Origin: Halichoerus grypus
Taxonomy: Eukaryota; Chordata; Mammalia; Carnivora; Phocidae
Direction: 5' to 3'
NCBI RefSeq assembly: GCF_964656455.1
Contig: NC_135712.1
Span: 99,920,294-99,984,293 of the forward strand
Length of the DNA: 64,000 nucleotides
Of the stretch, positions 23,030-35,018 are shown piece after piece. Each line of letters begins with the position of its first letter. Positions within the stretch are counted from its first letter, which is position 1. A program made the translations under genes and the position numbers. Below the pieces are notes generated by a model. It worked only from the letters and a program-made list of their open reading frames with translations. It made no database searches and was not told the origin of the DNA.

Positions 23030-23860
23030 AAATACCAATGAGCAAATACCAATCAAGTGATAAACTAAAATGCATACTACATCACATGCATTTCAAATCT
23101 TGCATGCTGTTTTTTCTCATCTGTGTCTGATGTTTAAAAACCTGAGGATTTCACATAATTGATCAAAATAGATTTATTGAAGATAAATTTAATGCCCCCA
23201 AGTGTCATCATAAAGGACTTGTCTTCATAACTGATTTATATAGTGATTGAGATTATGATTCTAGGGAGCTGGTGACTGTGTCTGCTAATCCTTTATAAAC
23301 TGCTTTCACATCCAATGACATCCTGTGTTCCCGAAAAGACAATCTGGAAATCCACACTTACTATTGAGATTGCCATCATCAATGAGGCATTTTTATTATT
23401 TCTTTTCTTGTTTAGACAAGGCCAAAGCTATCATGTAAATAAATATGCCAACATTCCTAAATGAATATCATTTAGGATATATATTATTATTTGATATTTC
23501 ATTTCATTTGATATACAGTCCATATTTCCCAATTATTTCAATGTCTTAACCAGTGCTTATTTTCCAGGATTTGTCATGTCTTATAAAAGTATTTTAAATA
23601 CATTTGCAATTGTTTTATTAATATTGACTTTTAGATAAAACTTATAAGAGATAGGGAGAATTTTTTAAATTATTTATCATAATTTCTAGAGCAAATCATG
23701 TTATCTCACAGATTTTTAAAAAATAGAAATTTAATTAAAAACCAGTGATAAATTTCAGACATGCTAGACATAATGAAAAGATATTTATATATTGGAAATT
23801 ACTGCCAAAATATAAGACATCCATGACAAATTATGATGTATCATGAGATATAATGCAGAG
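23030..23860. other. AT-rich stretch, no gene seen
   Basis: No named repeat or gene. Several short direct T-rich and A-rich tracts only. Confidence 0.4.
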
Positions 23861-23861
23861 T

Positions 23862-24204
23862 AATGGACTGAGTGTTTGGGGTGTCTCCCCAACATCCATA
23901 TGTTGAAATCCCAATGTGATGGTATTAGGAGGTGGGACTTTGGGAGGTGATTAGGTTATGAGGGTGGAGCCCTCATAAATGTGATTAGTGTCCTTATAAA
24001 AGAGACCCTAGAGAGTTCCCTCACTCCTTCTGCCTGTAAAGACACAGCGAGTGGACTGTTAATGAACCAGGAAGCAGTCCTAACCAGACATGGAATTTGT
24101 TGGTACCTTGATCTTAGACTTTCCAGAACTATGAGAAATGTTTATTATTTAAAAGCCACTCAGTCTATGGTATTTTTTTATAGCAACCTAAACAGACTAA
24201 GAAA
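23862..24204 (+). mobile_element. MaLR solo LTR (MST/MLT1A-like)
   Basis: A nearly complete LTR of the ERVL-MaLR group: 'atggactgagtgtttggggt', 'catatgttgaaatcccaatg', 'atggtattaggaggtgggac', 'ggaggtgattaggttatgag', 'ggagccctcataaatgtgat', 'gacacagcgag', 'aatgaaccaggaagcagtcc', 'agccactcagtctatggtat' and the end 'aacagactaagaa'. No internal region follows, so it is a solo LTR left by recombination. The 82-residue frame at 23981 is non-coding LTR. Confidence 0.85.
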
Positions 24205-24209
24205 TAAAG

Positions 24210-25921
24210 ATATGGAATCCAATACATAAAAGAAACTTTATTTAAAATAAGCAATGTTGGCTTATATAAAAACCTCAAACAATTATTGTTCTTATTTGTC
24301 ATTTTCTCTTGAAATTCTTGGAATGATTATGAAGCAAGTAGAAACTGTCTCATTAAACACTATTTAGTTATTTATATCAAGAGAATACTTAAGCCCTACT
24401 TATTAGATATAAACTATAAAAGGCCACATCTCTTCATTTACACAGAGGAAAAATCTAATCTAAATTAGTATTTTCGATTTAACTTTAGTACATTTTTAAA
24501 AAACAGGCATATATGCTCTTTATAAAATGTTTCTAAATCTTCTATTGTTATTTTCTTTAAATCTTTCTTCTAGGGTAAGCCTGATAGTTTGGAGAGAAAA
24601 AGAAAGTTCAGATAGCTCATTCCCTACAGAGATGTATCAAACTGTGTGCAAAACAGGTCACCCAAAGCCAGTAGCAAAGAAATGCTCCCTGCTAATTACT
24701 GCTCTGTGAGTATCCTATGGTGGATGATGAATTGGAAGTGCTAATCTTCCTAAAGTTTACACACAGCTCTATAGCCTACTATATTGATTACTAGTTTACA
24801 TTTCATCGTTCTTTTTTTAATCTCAGATTTCTTTTCACTCACATTTGATTAGTTTGTATTTTTACAAGTTAATTTGAATTTTTCAATAAGTTATTAAAAC
24901 AAAATAATTCTATGAGTTGTCAGCTTAATATTTAATATTTTGGTATACTGTAGAGAAACCTCAACCTGAGAGTCTTATGTAAATGTAAAAATCAAAACTT
25001 GGCTTCAATCGGAATAGCTTTTTCTCAAATATTTGAATGCTACTTTATTCTGCAAAAGTGGTTGAGTTCTTTTAATTTCATTGCAAATTTTATTGGCTAT
25101 CAAATTGTAACTACAGTTTTGATTGAGTGTACTTTGTTTTTAAATCTTTTTGTCTATGTTGCCATCTTTGCTTACCTCTAATTTGTTTATCTGCTAGGGA
25201 TATAATCAACAGGAATTTGTGAGATTTCTGATTTTTTTATTCTTATGAAATCGTTGTTTGAAATTTCTTACACATTCAACTTTTGATCTCACAGACTTTG
25301 TAATAACACAAATACTGGGTTTTTTTTTTTTTTAGTTTATTGTCATTCTTATTTTAGGATTTTGAATTTTTTGTGCTTGTTTCCATTGTTATAATTAACT
25401 ATGTAATGTGGATTTTGTATACATGCTTATTTTGTCTTTTCTTATCATTCATACTAATTTAATTTTAGTTAATGATTGCTTTTATGTTTTCAAATCATCT
25501 GTAAGTATTTTTAAAAGTCAACTCAAGTAATAATCTTTTGAATAACTATTTCTAAATCTTTGGCAATACAGTTGAGAATTTTAGAATGTTTTTTTTCTAA
25601 CATTGTATAGTACATTGTTTTATATATTTTACTCCATGTTAATTCAAAGAAAAAAATTTTAAGCTAATTCCTCTTAATCACTAATTTGAACAGTTTTATT
25701 TATTTTCTGTTGACAAAAATCTAACTCAAAGTAGCTTCAGAGAAAGAACATAACATTGGCTCATAGAAGAGTTTTTCACAACTACAGGAATTGCAGAAAA
25801 TTCAAGTATTAGAAACCAAAACCGAAAAGCTGGTAGGATTATCTTCTCTCACTCTGTCTGCATTTTGTTTTTGTTTTTCTTCAACATTAAAGTCTTTCTC
25901 TACACAGTGAGAAACATAGAC
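24210..25921. other. AT-rich stretch, no gene seen
   Basis: Mostly unclassified. A possible old repeat runs from about 25700 across the L1 insertion to 26240 ('aacataacattggctcatag', 'attttatcctgatttctaaa'), but I cannot name it. Confidence 0.35.
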
Positions 25922-26048
25922 TTTGTTGTTGTTGTTGTAAGTTTTTATTTAAATTCCAGTTAGTTAACATATAGTGCAATATTAGTTTCAGGAGTAGAAT
26001 TTAGTGATTCATCACTTACATATAACACCCAGTGCTCATCACAACAAG
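25922..26048 (-). mobile_element. Short L1 3' end, minus strand
   Basis: Reverse complement reads 'gatgagcactgggtgttata', 'tgatgaatcactaaattcta', 'cactatatgttaactaactg' and an (AAC)n tail, matching the D-type L1 3' UTR (19720-19830). About 125 bp, 5'-truncated. A clear target-site duplication was not seen. Confidence 0.85.
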
Positions 26049-26465
26049 CTTTGATAATTCCTAAATTTTAAAATATATGGCTTCTGTCACTAAAAAGGAC
26101 TTTGATTTTATCCTGATTTCTAAATTCCCAAGGAAAGGAATATTTGACCCAGCTTTGACCAATTCACCAGGCTAAAGAGAGGTAATAATTTTTGAGCATC
26201 ATTTCCATGTCCACCATTAAAATAAATGCTATGATAACTAGAAGCTCTCAAATTATAGGAAAAAAATAAACAATTACAACAATCTGATAATTCTACAAAG
26301 ATACATAAGGCATATTTAGGCCTTTACCTACCCTGGGATATGCTATATGCATTTTCTGTAAGTTCTTATTTTGTATGTATTACATGAAGTTCAAAAGTAA
26401 ATTGTGCATCACAAATATTAAAATAATTTTTAGGTACATTTAATAATTTGTATGCTTAATTCCTT
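26049..26465. other. No gene seen
   Basis: Unclassified AT-rich sequence between two minus-strand L1 pieces. Confidence 0.35.
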
Positions 26466-26469
26466 TCTT

Positions 26470-28550
26470 TATGTTTTATGCCTGTTGACAATTTGTATGT
26501 CTTCTTTTAGGAAATACCTATTCAGGTTCTTTGCACATTGTTTATAGATTGATTTATTTATTACTATTGAGTCACATGAATTCCTTATATATTTTAGATA
26601 TTAAGTCCCTATCAGATATATAGTTTGCAAATATTTCCCCTATTCTGTTGGTTGCCTTTTCATTTTGTTGATTATTTTCTTTGCTGTGCACTAGCTTTCT
26701 AGTTTGATACAAAGTCACTTGTTTATTTTGGCTTTAACTATCTGTGCTTTTGGTGTCATAGCCAAAAAATTATTTCCCAGACCAAGATCAAAAGATTTTG
26801 CCTCTGTTTTTTTTTTTTTTTTTCAGCAGTTTTAAGGCTTTAGGTCTTAAGTCTTAATTTACTCCATCTTGAGTTGTTTTTTTGTATATGGTGTGAGATG
26901 TGTCCAATTTTATTATTTTGCAAGTGGATATTTAGTTTTTCCAATACTATTTATTGAAGAGACCATCCTTTCCCCATTGTGTGTTCTTGCCACCCTTGTC
27001 AGAGCAGTTGACCAGAGATGCATGAATTTCTGGGCTTTCTATTCTAGTCATTTCAATGTCAGTTTTTATGCCAGTACCAGGCTGTTTTGATTACTGTAAC
27101 TTTGTAGTATAGTTTGACATCAGAGAAAATTTTGTTATTCATGCTCAAGATCACTTTGGCTAATCAGGAGTTTTTTGTGGTTCCATATGAATTGTAGAGT
27201 TGTTTTATTTCTGTGAAGAATGGCCATGGGATTTTGATAAGGATTGCATTGGATCTCTCGATTGCTTTGGGTAATATGGAAATTTTAACAATACTAATTT
27301 TTCATATCTGTATAAGGCAAGTCTGCCCACTCTCACCACTGCCAACAGAGACACTTTTACTTCTTCCTTTCTGATTTGGATGCCTTTTCTTTTTCTTGCC
27401 TAATTACTCTGACTACAAATCTAGTAGAATTGTAATGTTAGCAGTGAACCATTCATATGTTGACTTCACTCTGTTGAGGTAAGTTCCTTCAATACTTATT
27501 ATTTTGTTAAGACTTTGTCATGAATGGATATTGAACTTTGTCAAATACTTTTTCTGCATCAACTAAAATAATCATGTGGTATTTGCCTTTCATTTTGTTA
27601 AGTGTTAGATCACATTGATTAATTTGTCTATGTCTGAAAACACTTGCATCCCAAGGATAAAACCCACTTGGTCATAGTGTATGATTATTTTTAATGTGCT
27701 GAATTTGATTTGCTAGTGTTTTATGGAGAATTTTTCATCTGTGGTCATCAGGGATATTGACTTATAGTTTTCTTGTAGTGTCTTTGTCTGATTTTGATAT
27801 CAGGAAGATGCTAGACTTATAAAATGAGTTTGAAAGGATTCCCTCTTCTATTTTATGAAAGAGTTTAAGGAGGATTGGTATTAATTCTTCTTTAAATATT
27901 TGGTAGAATTTGCCTGTAAAGCAATCTCATCTTGGGCCTTTATTTTTGGAAAAGTTTTTAGTTACTAATTCTTTATATTTGTTACTGGTTTGTTCAGGCT
28001 AGTGTTGTTCAAATCAGTCACTTACTTTTTGCCTATATATTCTATTCTATTCAGAATTTTAAGTGGGATATTGAAGTCAACTTCTACATTGAGATATGTC
28101 AACACTTGCTTTATATTTTTAACTGCTCTGATGTTGCGTATATATTTATAATTGTAATATCATCTGGTAAATTGACCCATTTATCATTATCTAATGACAT
28201 TTTTTGTCTCTAGGCAGTTCTAAACTTATAGATTATTTTGTCTGTTGTAAATATACCCACTTCTGCTTTCTTTTGGTTACCATTTGCATGAGGTACCTTA
28301 TTCTATTCTTCTACTTGCAGCCGTTGTGTATCTCTAAATCTAAATTGGTTTTCTTGTAGATGGCGTATGACTTGATCTTATTCTTATTTAAAATCAATTT
28401 AGCTACTCTATGCCTTCTGATTAATAAGTTTAATCCATTTATATTTAAAATAATTATCAATTGTGGGTTTAATACTGCCATTTTTAAATTTTCTATCTGA
28501 TTTGCAGTTGTTTTGTTCCTTTCTTCCTCTCTTGCTGTCTTCCTTTTTTT
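26470..28550 (-). mobile_element. Old L1, ORF2 part, minus strand (3' portion)
   Basis: Read on the minus strand this is L1 ORF2 from about its first third to its C-terminus. Landmarks on the plus strand: 'tttgcacattg' (26530), 'attgaagagaccatcctttc' (26955), 'accaggctgttttgattact' (27075), 'ctgcatcaactaaaataatc' (27555), 'atggagaatttttcatctgt' (27725), 'cttataaaatgagtttgaaa' (27815). All frames are broken. There is no 3' UTR at the left end. The element continues on the other side of a younger L1 at 30041. Confidence 0.85.
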
Positions 28551-28554
28551 TAAA

Positions 28555-30040
28555 TTTTGAGATATAATTGACATATAACACTGTTCAAGTCACACAGTAT
28601 GACTTGACTACATACATTGTGAAATGATTATCAAAATGCATTTAATTAACATCCAGCACTTCATATAGTTGTAATTTTTTTCCCTTTTAATGAGAACTTT
28701 TAAGATTTTCTCACTTAGGAACTTTCAAATATATCATAAAGCAATGTTAACTATAGTCATCATATTGTACTTATTTATAAGTTTGTACCTTTTGACCACC
28801 CTCTCCCAATTCCCCATCCCCCAATCTCCATGCCTGGTAACGAGAAATCTGACCTCTTCTTCAATGAGTTTGTTTTTATATTTCACATATAAGTGAAATC
28901 TTACAGTATTTGTCTTTTTCTGATTTTACTTACCAAAATGCCCTCAAGTTCCATCCATGTTGTCACAATTGTAGGATTTCCTTTTTATGGCTGAATAGTA
29001 TTCCATTGACATAGGCCACATTTTCTTTATCCATTCATCTGTCAATAGACACTGATTATTTTCAGATCTTACCTATTGTAAATAATGCTGCAAAAAAACA
29101 TGGGAGTCCAGACATCTCTTTGACATAGTGACTTCATTTCCTTCAGAAACAGTCCCACAGGTAGAACTGCTGAGTCAAATGTCACTTCCATTTTTAATTT
29201 TTTGAGGAAACTCCATACTGTTTTCCATAGTGGCTGCACCAGTTTACATTCCCACCAATGGTGCACAAAGGTTCCCTTTTCTCCATACCCTTGCTGGGCA
29301 TTTGCTATCTTGTCTTTTTGATGACAGCCATTCTACCAGATATGAGGTGATATCTCATTGTAGTACTGATTTGCTTTTTCCCTGATGATCAGTGATGTTA
29401 AACATGTTTTATGCACCAGCTACCTACTTAAATATATTTTTTAAAAAGAATGAGGTCCTTTGCCCATTTTTAAATTGAATTGTTTTACTATTGAGTTACA
29501 GGAGTTATTTTTTAATATTTTGTATATTAACCCCTTAATAGATATACAATTTACAAATATTTTCTTCCATTCCATAAATTGTCTATTAATTTTGTTGACT
29601 GTTTCTTTGAGAAATTTTTTAGTTTCATGTAGTATCTCCACTTTTTTCTTGTTGCTTGTGCTTTAGGTATCCTGTCCAGAAAAAAATCATTGCCAAGACC
29701 CATGTGAACCTTTTTCCCTATGTTTTTTCCTAGGAGTTTTATAGTTTCCAGTCCTGGATGTAAGTATTTAATCCATTCCAAACTAACTTTTTTGAGTGGT
29801 GTAAAATATGGGTTTAGTTTCATTCTTCTACATGTGAACATCCAATTTTTCCAACACAATTGACTGAAGAGACAGTCTTTTCTCCATTGAGTTTTCTTGG
29901 CTTTTTTGTTAAATATTAGATGACCGTATATGCATGGGTTTTTTACTGGGCTCTTGTTCTGTTCTATGTGCCTGTTCTATATCAGTACCACAGTGGTTCA
30001 CTTATTATAGCCTTATAATATAGTGTGAAATTATCTTTTG
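28555..30040 (-). mobile_element. Younger L1 nested in the old minus-strand L1
   Basis: Plus-strand text begins with an L1 3' UTR in reverse ('tttgagatataattgacata', 'cattgtgaaatgattatcaa', 'ttaattaacatccagcactt') and runs back through the ORF2 C-terminus ('atggctgaatagtattccat', 'tttccatagtggctgcacca', 'attttcttccattccataaa', 'tccaacacaattgactgaag') to about 30040. There the sequence switches abruptly to the 5' region of the old L1. Frames at 29069-29266 and 29551-29859 on the minus strand still show ORF2 C-terminal words ([20 protein letters not shown]). It is 5'-truncated and non-functional. Confidence 0.8.
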
Positions 30041-32015
30041 TGTATCTATTATGTTTTCTCTTTGCAATTAGCTTGAGGTTTACATAAAACATCTTGTTGT
30101 TATAACTATCTCTTTTAAGTTAACAACTTCAATTGCACAAAAAAAACTGTATTTTTACTCTTCCTACATGTTTTTGTTCTTATAGGTAAAGTATATCTTT
30201 TATATTGTGTACTTATTAACTAACTTTTATCTTTTAACTTTTATAGTAGGGTTTAAAGGTAATTTATATGCCATCAATGTTATAATGTTACATTAACTCA
30301 TATTTGTCTATATATTTACATTTAGCAATGAGGCTTAAGTTATCATGTGCTTTCACATTGTTGTTCAGCGTGTTTTCATTTTAAATTGACTAATTCCCTT
30401 AAGCATTTTGTATCAGGTCTGTTGGTGATTATTTAGTTGTGCACTTTTGTTTTGTTTTGTTTATGCTTGGGAAGAACTTGCTTCTTCATCTTAAAATAAT
30501 TTTGACATGTAAATTATTCTTGGTTTTGTGTATGTAAGTCTCTTTTAACACTTGAATGTATCATCTCACTTTTTCCTGGCCTGTAAAGTTCCTACTAATT
30601 CACTGATAGTCTTACAGTGTTCCTTTATATGTAGAGTCCATTTTTTCTTTCTGCTTTCAAAATTGTTTTTCTCCTTGACCTTTGACTATTTAATAATAAT
30701 GCATCTCACTGTAGTCTTGAGTTGATCTTATTTGGGGATTTTAAAGTATCATGAATCTATATGTTCATTTTCTTCTCAAGATATGGAAAGTTTTCAGAGT
30801 GGCTTTGGCTGGCTCTGAGGGAGAATAGCATAGACTCCAGGCACCTCATCAGCTAAGCTCAGAGTCAGCCAAGACTGTGGGTGTCCTCAGAAGCCAAATT
30901 TTGAGTAATCATGGCAATAGAAAGGGTTGCTGGGGTTCTCAGTGGCAATGGATGCATACATCTTTCTACTATCCTTTTCTTGACCACTACAGTTAGTCAT
31001 GGCCTAGGGGATCTATCTTAGCATAGGGTACCAGGGTGTGGGCCTACAATGTTGGTGTGGATCCAAAATGCAGGTGTGGACAGACTAATAGTGGTATATG
31101 TGTCTGGGTCACATGTGTATTTATGGTGGTGACAGTTCTGGGGCACAGAGGCACATGAGGATATGGTGACACCATTGTCTGGGGCTGAGCATGTACAGAG
31201 GGACCACAGAGCTAGAGTTTGGGGGATGGGAAAGTACAAAGCAGTGGTGACACTGGGGACTGGTATATGGCTGATATGTGGTGGTTGTGACACTGGATCT
31301 GTTGTAGAGTGGCCATGGGGCCAGGATTCATTATGTATATATATGTGGAATGGCCACAGACCTGGATTATGGGATGCTAGCACATGCAGAGCAGGAATGA
31401 CACTTGGGGACTCATGATATGGGCAGCTGAAGAACAAGTGCAGAGCCAGGGTCTGGGATGCATCCATGCATGGAGCAATGGCAGCACCAGGGTCCAGGGC
31501 ATGGGAACACATGGAAAATCACAGATCTGGCATTTTGAGCATGTACACGGTGGCACCAGGATGGGGTGTGGGGCACAAAGCAGTAGTTGTGTGGGGAAAA
31601 AGCAGTAGTTTGTTCTCTGTGGGTACACACTGGCATGGACTTCAAGTAGCTCTATCAGCTGTGATCTGCATTGGTCAAGACTAGAGGTGGGGGTAACTGG
31701 TGTTGAAAGTGGTGATTTTCCTCTAGTGGTATAGACTTCTGGGGTCCTGCTCTTTTTCCATTCCTTGTGGGGATGCCACAGCAGACTTGATGCCTCTTGG
31801 TGCTGAGCTATGCTGGACTGGGGCATGCAGTGACACAGATAAAATTCCTCCTACACTTTCATATTTGTTTGTGTGTATGTGTTTCAATGGGTGCTCCAGC
31901 TTCTTTTTTGTATTCTGGTGGTCTCCCAGAGATATTTTCATCAATAAGTAGTTTTTAATTTTTATTTTTGTGGGGGAGGTCAAACATTGGGATTTCTTGG
32001 TACATCATTCTTGAT
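30041..32015 (-). mobile_element. Old L1, 5' portion including 5' UTR, minus strand
   Basis: The right-hand part of the split L1. From 30041 to 30800 it is the reverse of the L1M-type region between 5' UTR and ORF2 ('gaggtttacataaaacatct', 'cttttaacttttatagtagg', 'cctggcctgtaaagttccta', 'gttgatcttatttggggatt'). From about 31000 to 31830 the plus strand is GT-rich with degenerate repeats of roughly 40-50 bp. It ends at 'gtggtctcccagagatattt' and 'ttttgtgggggaggtcaaac', which is the outermost 5' UTR in reverse. The 164-residue frame at 31018-31512 and its neighbours come from this repetitive UTR. Confidence 0.75.
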
Positions 32016-34384
32016 TTTATCCTGCTTATTTCCTTTGATTAAAAAATATAACTAATATGTTTTAACAGCCATATAATTTTTACTTAATTCTATTGGCAAA
32101 AGATGTATTATATACATAATAAATGGATTAGGTATGTACGGATGAGTGAGGAAGAAGTAATGAATAAGGAATTGTATTATGGAAAGCTAATGTTTGCCAG
32201 TTTAAATATGTACCCGGGTCTTCAACTTTCTAAACATTTGTGAATTTATAGGTATATCACAAATCATGAGAATAATTACCAAATCCAAAGGGTAGATGTT
32301 GGATTAATTTTTATCTAAAATTATTTGTAACTGTTTACACACTCATGACTATTAGTCCTCTGGGGTCACTGCTCTCTTTGACTATAATCCTCTTAAGGAT
32401 TATAGTTTAATAGTCTTTGTTTAAAAATATCTTTATTCCTCAATATGAACCTTAAAATAACTTTTATATCTATATTATGGTTAAATAAGATTGTACAGGT
32501 TATTGGACTTCAACATTTATATTATCCAGCATTTTATGGAGTTTGCCAAGAATGATTGGCACTATAGTGGAGGTTGTCAAATTGTAAAATTAAAGAGTGA
32601 TAAGAGGGAGACTTCAGAGTTTACAGTTTTATTTATTACTAAAGCTGTTTGATATTTGAGATTTTTATTAATATTAGAAAAAATATTGTATAAATTTGAC
32701 AAATTAAATATAAAAAGCTTAGATATTTACTGGTCTTGTCCAAAATTAATAGCTGACTCATTTGTTGTGATTTTAATAGACTACCTTGTAAAAAAATGTT
32801 GATTCACTACAGTTTACCAACTTATTAATTACTTCCCTTTCAAAATCTATTCTTTAGGAGATTACATTTACATAGTTATCATAACATAGGCACAATTTTG
32901 ATATATCAAAACTATTCAACTGGATTGCTAAACTTCATAATGATAATATTAAGAAAGTATATAACAGGTTTGACTAGCAATAATTTTATATCCATTCTTC
33001 TAAGATTTTAGATAGTAGTAAGTATGTACCTGATACATGTAAAATATTAAAATATTTAATAATCATTGAATTTATATTTTCCAAGCTTATAACCATTAGA
33101 ACTTTTAATATATGTCCAGTTAAACAACTTTTTTTTCACACAAGCACAGTCTTAATATTTTATCCATGGATGATTTTGAATGGCTGCTTAAATTAATTTT
33201 CATTATCAACCATCATTCTTGCTCTCTCATATATGTAAAAGTAACTTATGTAGTTTCAATCATATTGAACCAAATATTTTATTTTTCCCAAATTTCTAGT
33301 CATGTGAAACATGTTTGTAAAATCAAAATAAACACTGGCTCTATTTTCAGTCTGGCAAAACTCAAAAGAAGGACAGTTATATTGTGTTATAGGTACCACC
33401 AGTAAACCTAAAGAGGAGAAGTATTCTTGATTTCAAAAGTCAGTTTTAGCAAAAGTAGAATTTTGATAGGAAAGACAGATAAACCCATATAACATACACA
33501 AATACATGTACCAATTACTCATTTTGCCCTCAGAAACCTAAAATATGGCCTAATTACTGGGTCTTTTGATATGCAGTAGGGAAGAAAAGCTGTAGGGGGA
33601 TATCCACTTATGGTTGCTAACTCAAAATTTTAATTTTTAAAATTATATTCCTCAACTTTAGATCTCAATTTTTAACTTTTGAAAGTCAACAGGAGTTTAA
33701 AAGATTATTTAATGATATAAGGCAGAAAATTTTGGATAGGGTACTTATATCTTTGCTCTGTATTGAGTCAGATTCTTCCCATACACACCTGAAATTCATC
33801 TCTTATTTCCCTTAGAGGACATGCCAAGGAAGTCTTATGCCTTCTCTAAATCATATACAAGCTGGTGGGCTGCTTAAATACTATATTGGTTCTTAACACT
33901 AGTATATTAGAGGGGTGAACCCAAGTTGAATTATTAAAGTTCAAAATCATTTATAAAATGTCAACACCAGGTGCATTTACTTATCTATCATACCAAAATG
34001 CCATTAACATTCACAGCTCAAACATCAAAGGATAAACTAGCTTTACTCCCACTAGAAAAGAGAGTTATTAGAGATCCACATTCCTCCAAAGACATTTCAT
34101 AGATTGGTGACTATCAGACATTTTTAACATTCAAATCCTCCTAAAATTTTAGTCACATTTTTCCTTTAAGACTTATAATTTGTGTTTTTTGCTTTAATAA
34201 TTCCTCAGAGTCCTTAAACATTGACTTTTAATAAACAGTAATGGTGATGATTAGGATTTTTAACCAAATAAACACAATTATTATTGCTTTACAATGATGT
34301 TTGGTTCTCCGTAAATTTACAGTTGATATTAAAATATCTTTGTTTTCCTAATAACACCATTGAAGAGAAATGATTAAGAACTAA
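32016..34384. other. AT-rich stretch, no gene seen
   Basis: About 2.4 kb with no recognised repeat. The longest frame (33166-33405, 79 residues) has no start context, domain or splice support that I can see. Confidence 0.45.
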
Positions 34385-34388
34385 TGTG

Positions 34389-34788
34389 TAGGTAGAGGCA
34401 ATGTAAGATGGCTGCTCAGGAAGATCCTGAACTCACCTCTTCCCATGAGCACAACACATCTACAGATACATAAGGCACAATTCCCTCTGAAAATCCTTGA
34501 TAACTAGCTGAAGAGCCCCTCTACAAAAAGGGATAAAATGAGACATCTCTGTCAATGAGACAGAGATGTGGTCTTGCCAAAATTCCCATGTCCAGCACAA
34601 CAGATCTACCAACAGAAGGGTTCTCACAAACATCAAACTCCTCCCTGAGAAGCAAGGGGTTTGTACCCCACATTAGGCATCAGAATGTTTGGGACCTGAA
34701 CTAGAGAGATGAGCTACTTGTTCAAACCAACAAGCTTACATCCACGAGAACCATAGGGTCATAGGGAATGAAGTAGGTGCTCTTAAGA
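34389..34788 (+). mobile_element. L1 A2, start of 5' UTR
   Basis: Begins near 'gtaagatggctgctcaggaa' and continues 'cctgaactcacctcttccca', 'agatacataaggcacaattc', which is an L1 5' UTR start of the 'aagatggc' type. It is interrupted by a later L1 3' end at 34789. Confidence 0.75.
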
Positions 34789-35018
34789 AACAAATTGAGG
34801 GTTACAGAAGGGAGGGGGTGGGGGGTGGAGTAACTGGATGATGGGTATTAAGGAGGGCATGTGTTGTGATGAACACTGGGTGTTACATGCAATTAACGAA
34901 TCATTGAACACTACATCAAAAACTAATGATGCACTATATGTTGGTTAACTGAACATAATAAAAAAAAGAAAAAAGAAAACAGTGAAATGAAGATAACAGA
35001 AAAAAAAAAAAAAAAAAA
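34789..35018 (+). mobile_element. L1 3' end with second poly(A), inserted in L1 A2
   Basis: Matches the distal L1 3' UTR module ('aagaaacaaattgagggtta', 'gatgggtattaaggagggca', 'cactgggtgttacatgcaat', 'ctaatgatgcactatatgtt'). The first A-rich tail is at 34960-34978. Then come about 20 non-A-tail bases (34979-34999) and a second 19-base A-run (35000-35018). The boundaries are flanked only by weak GCTC-type similarity. Confidence 0.85.

Noticed and set aside
31018..31826. Overlapping open frames of 149-164 codons on the minus strand and 72-84 on the plus strand
   Set aside because: They lie in the GT-rich repetitive 5' UTR of an old L1, occur in several phases at once, and show no domain or codon pattern of a real gene.
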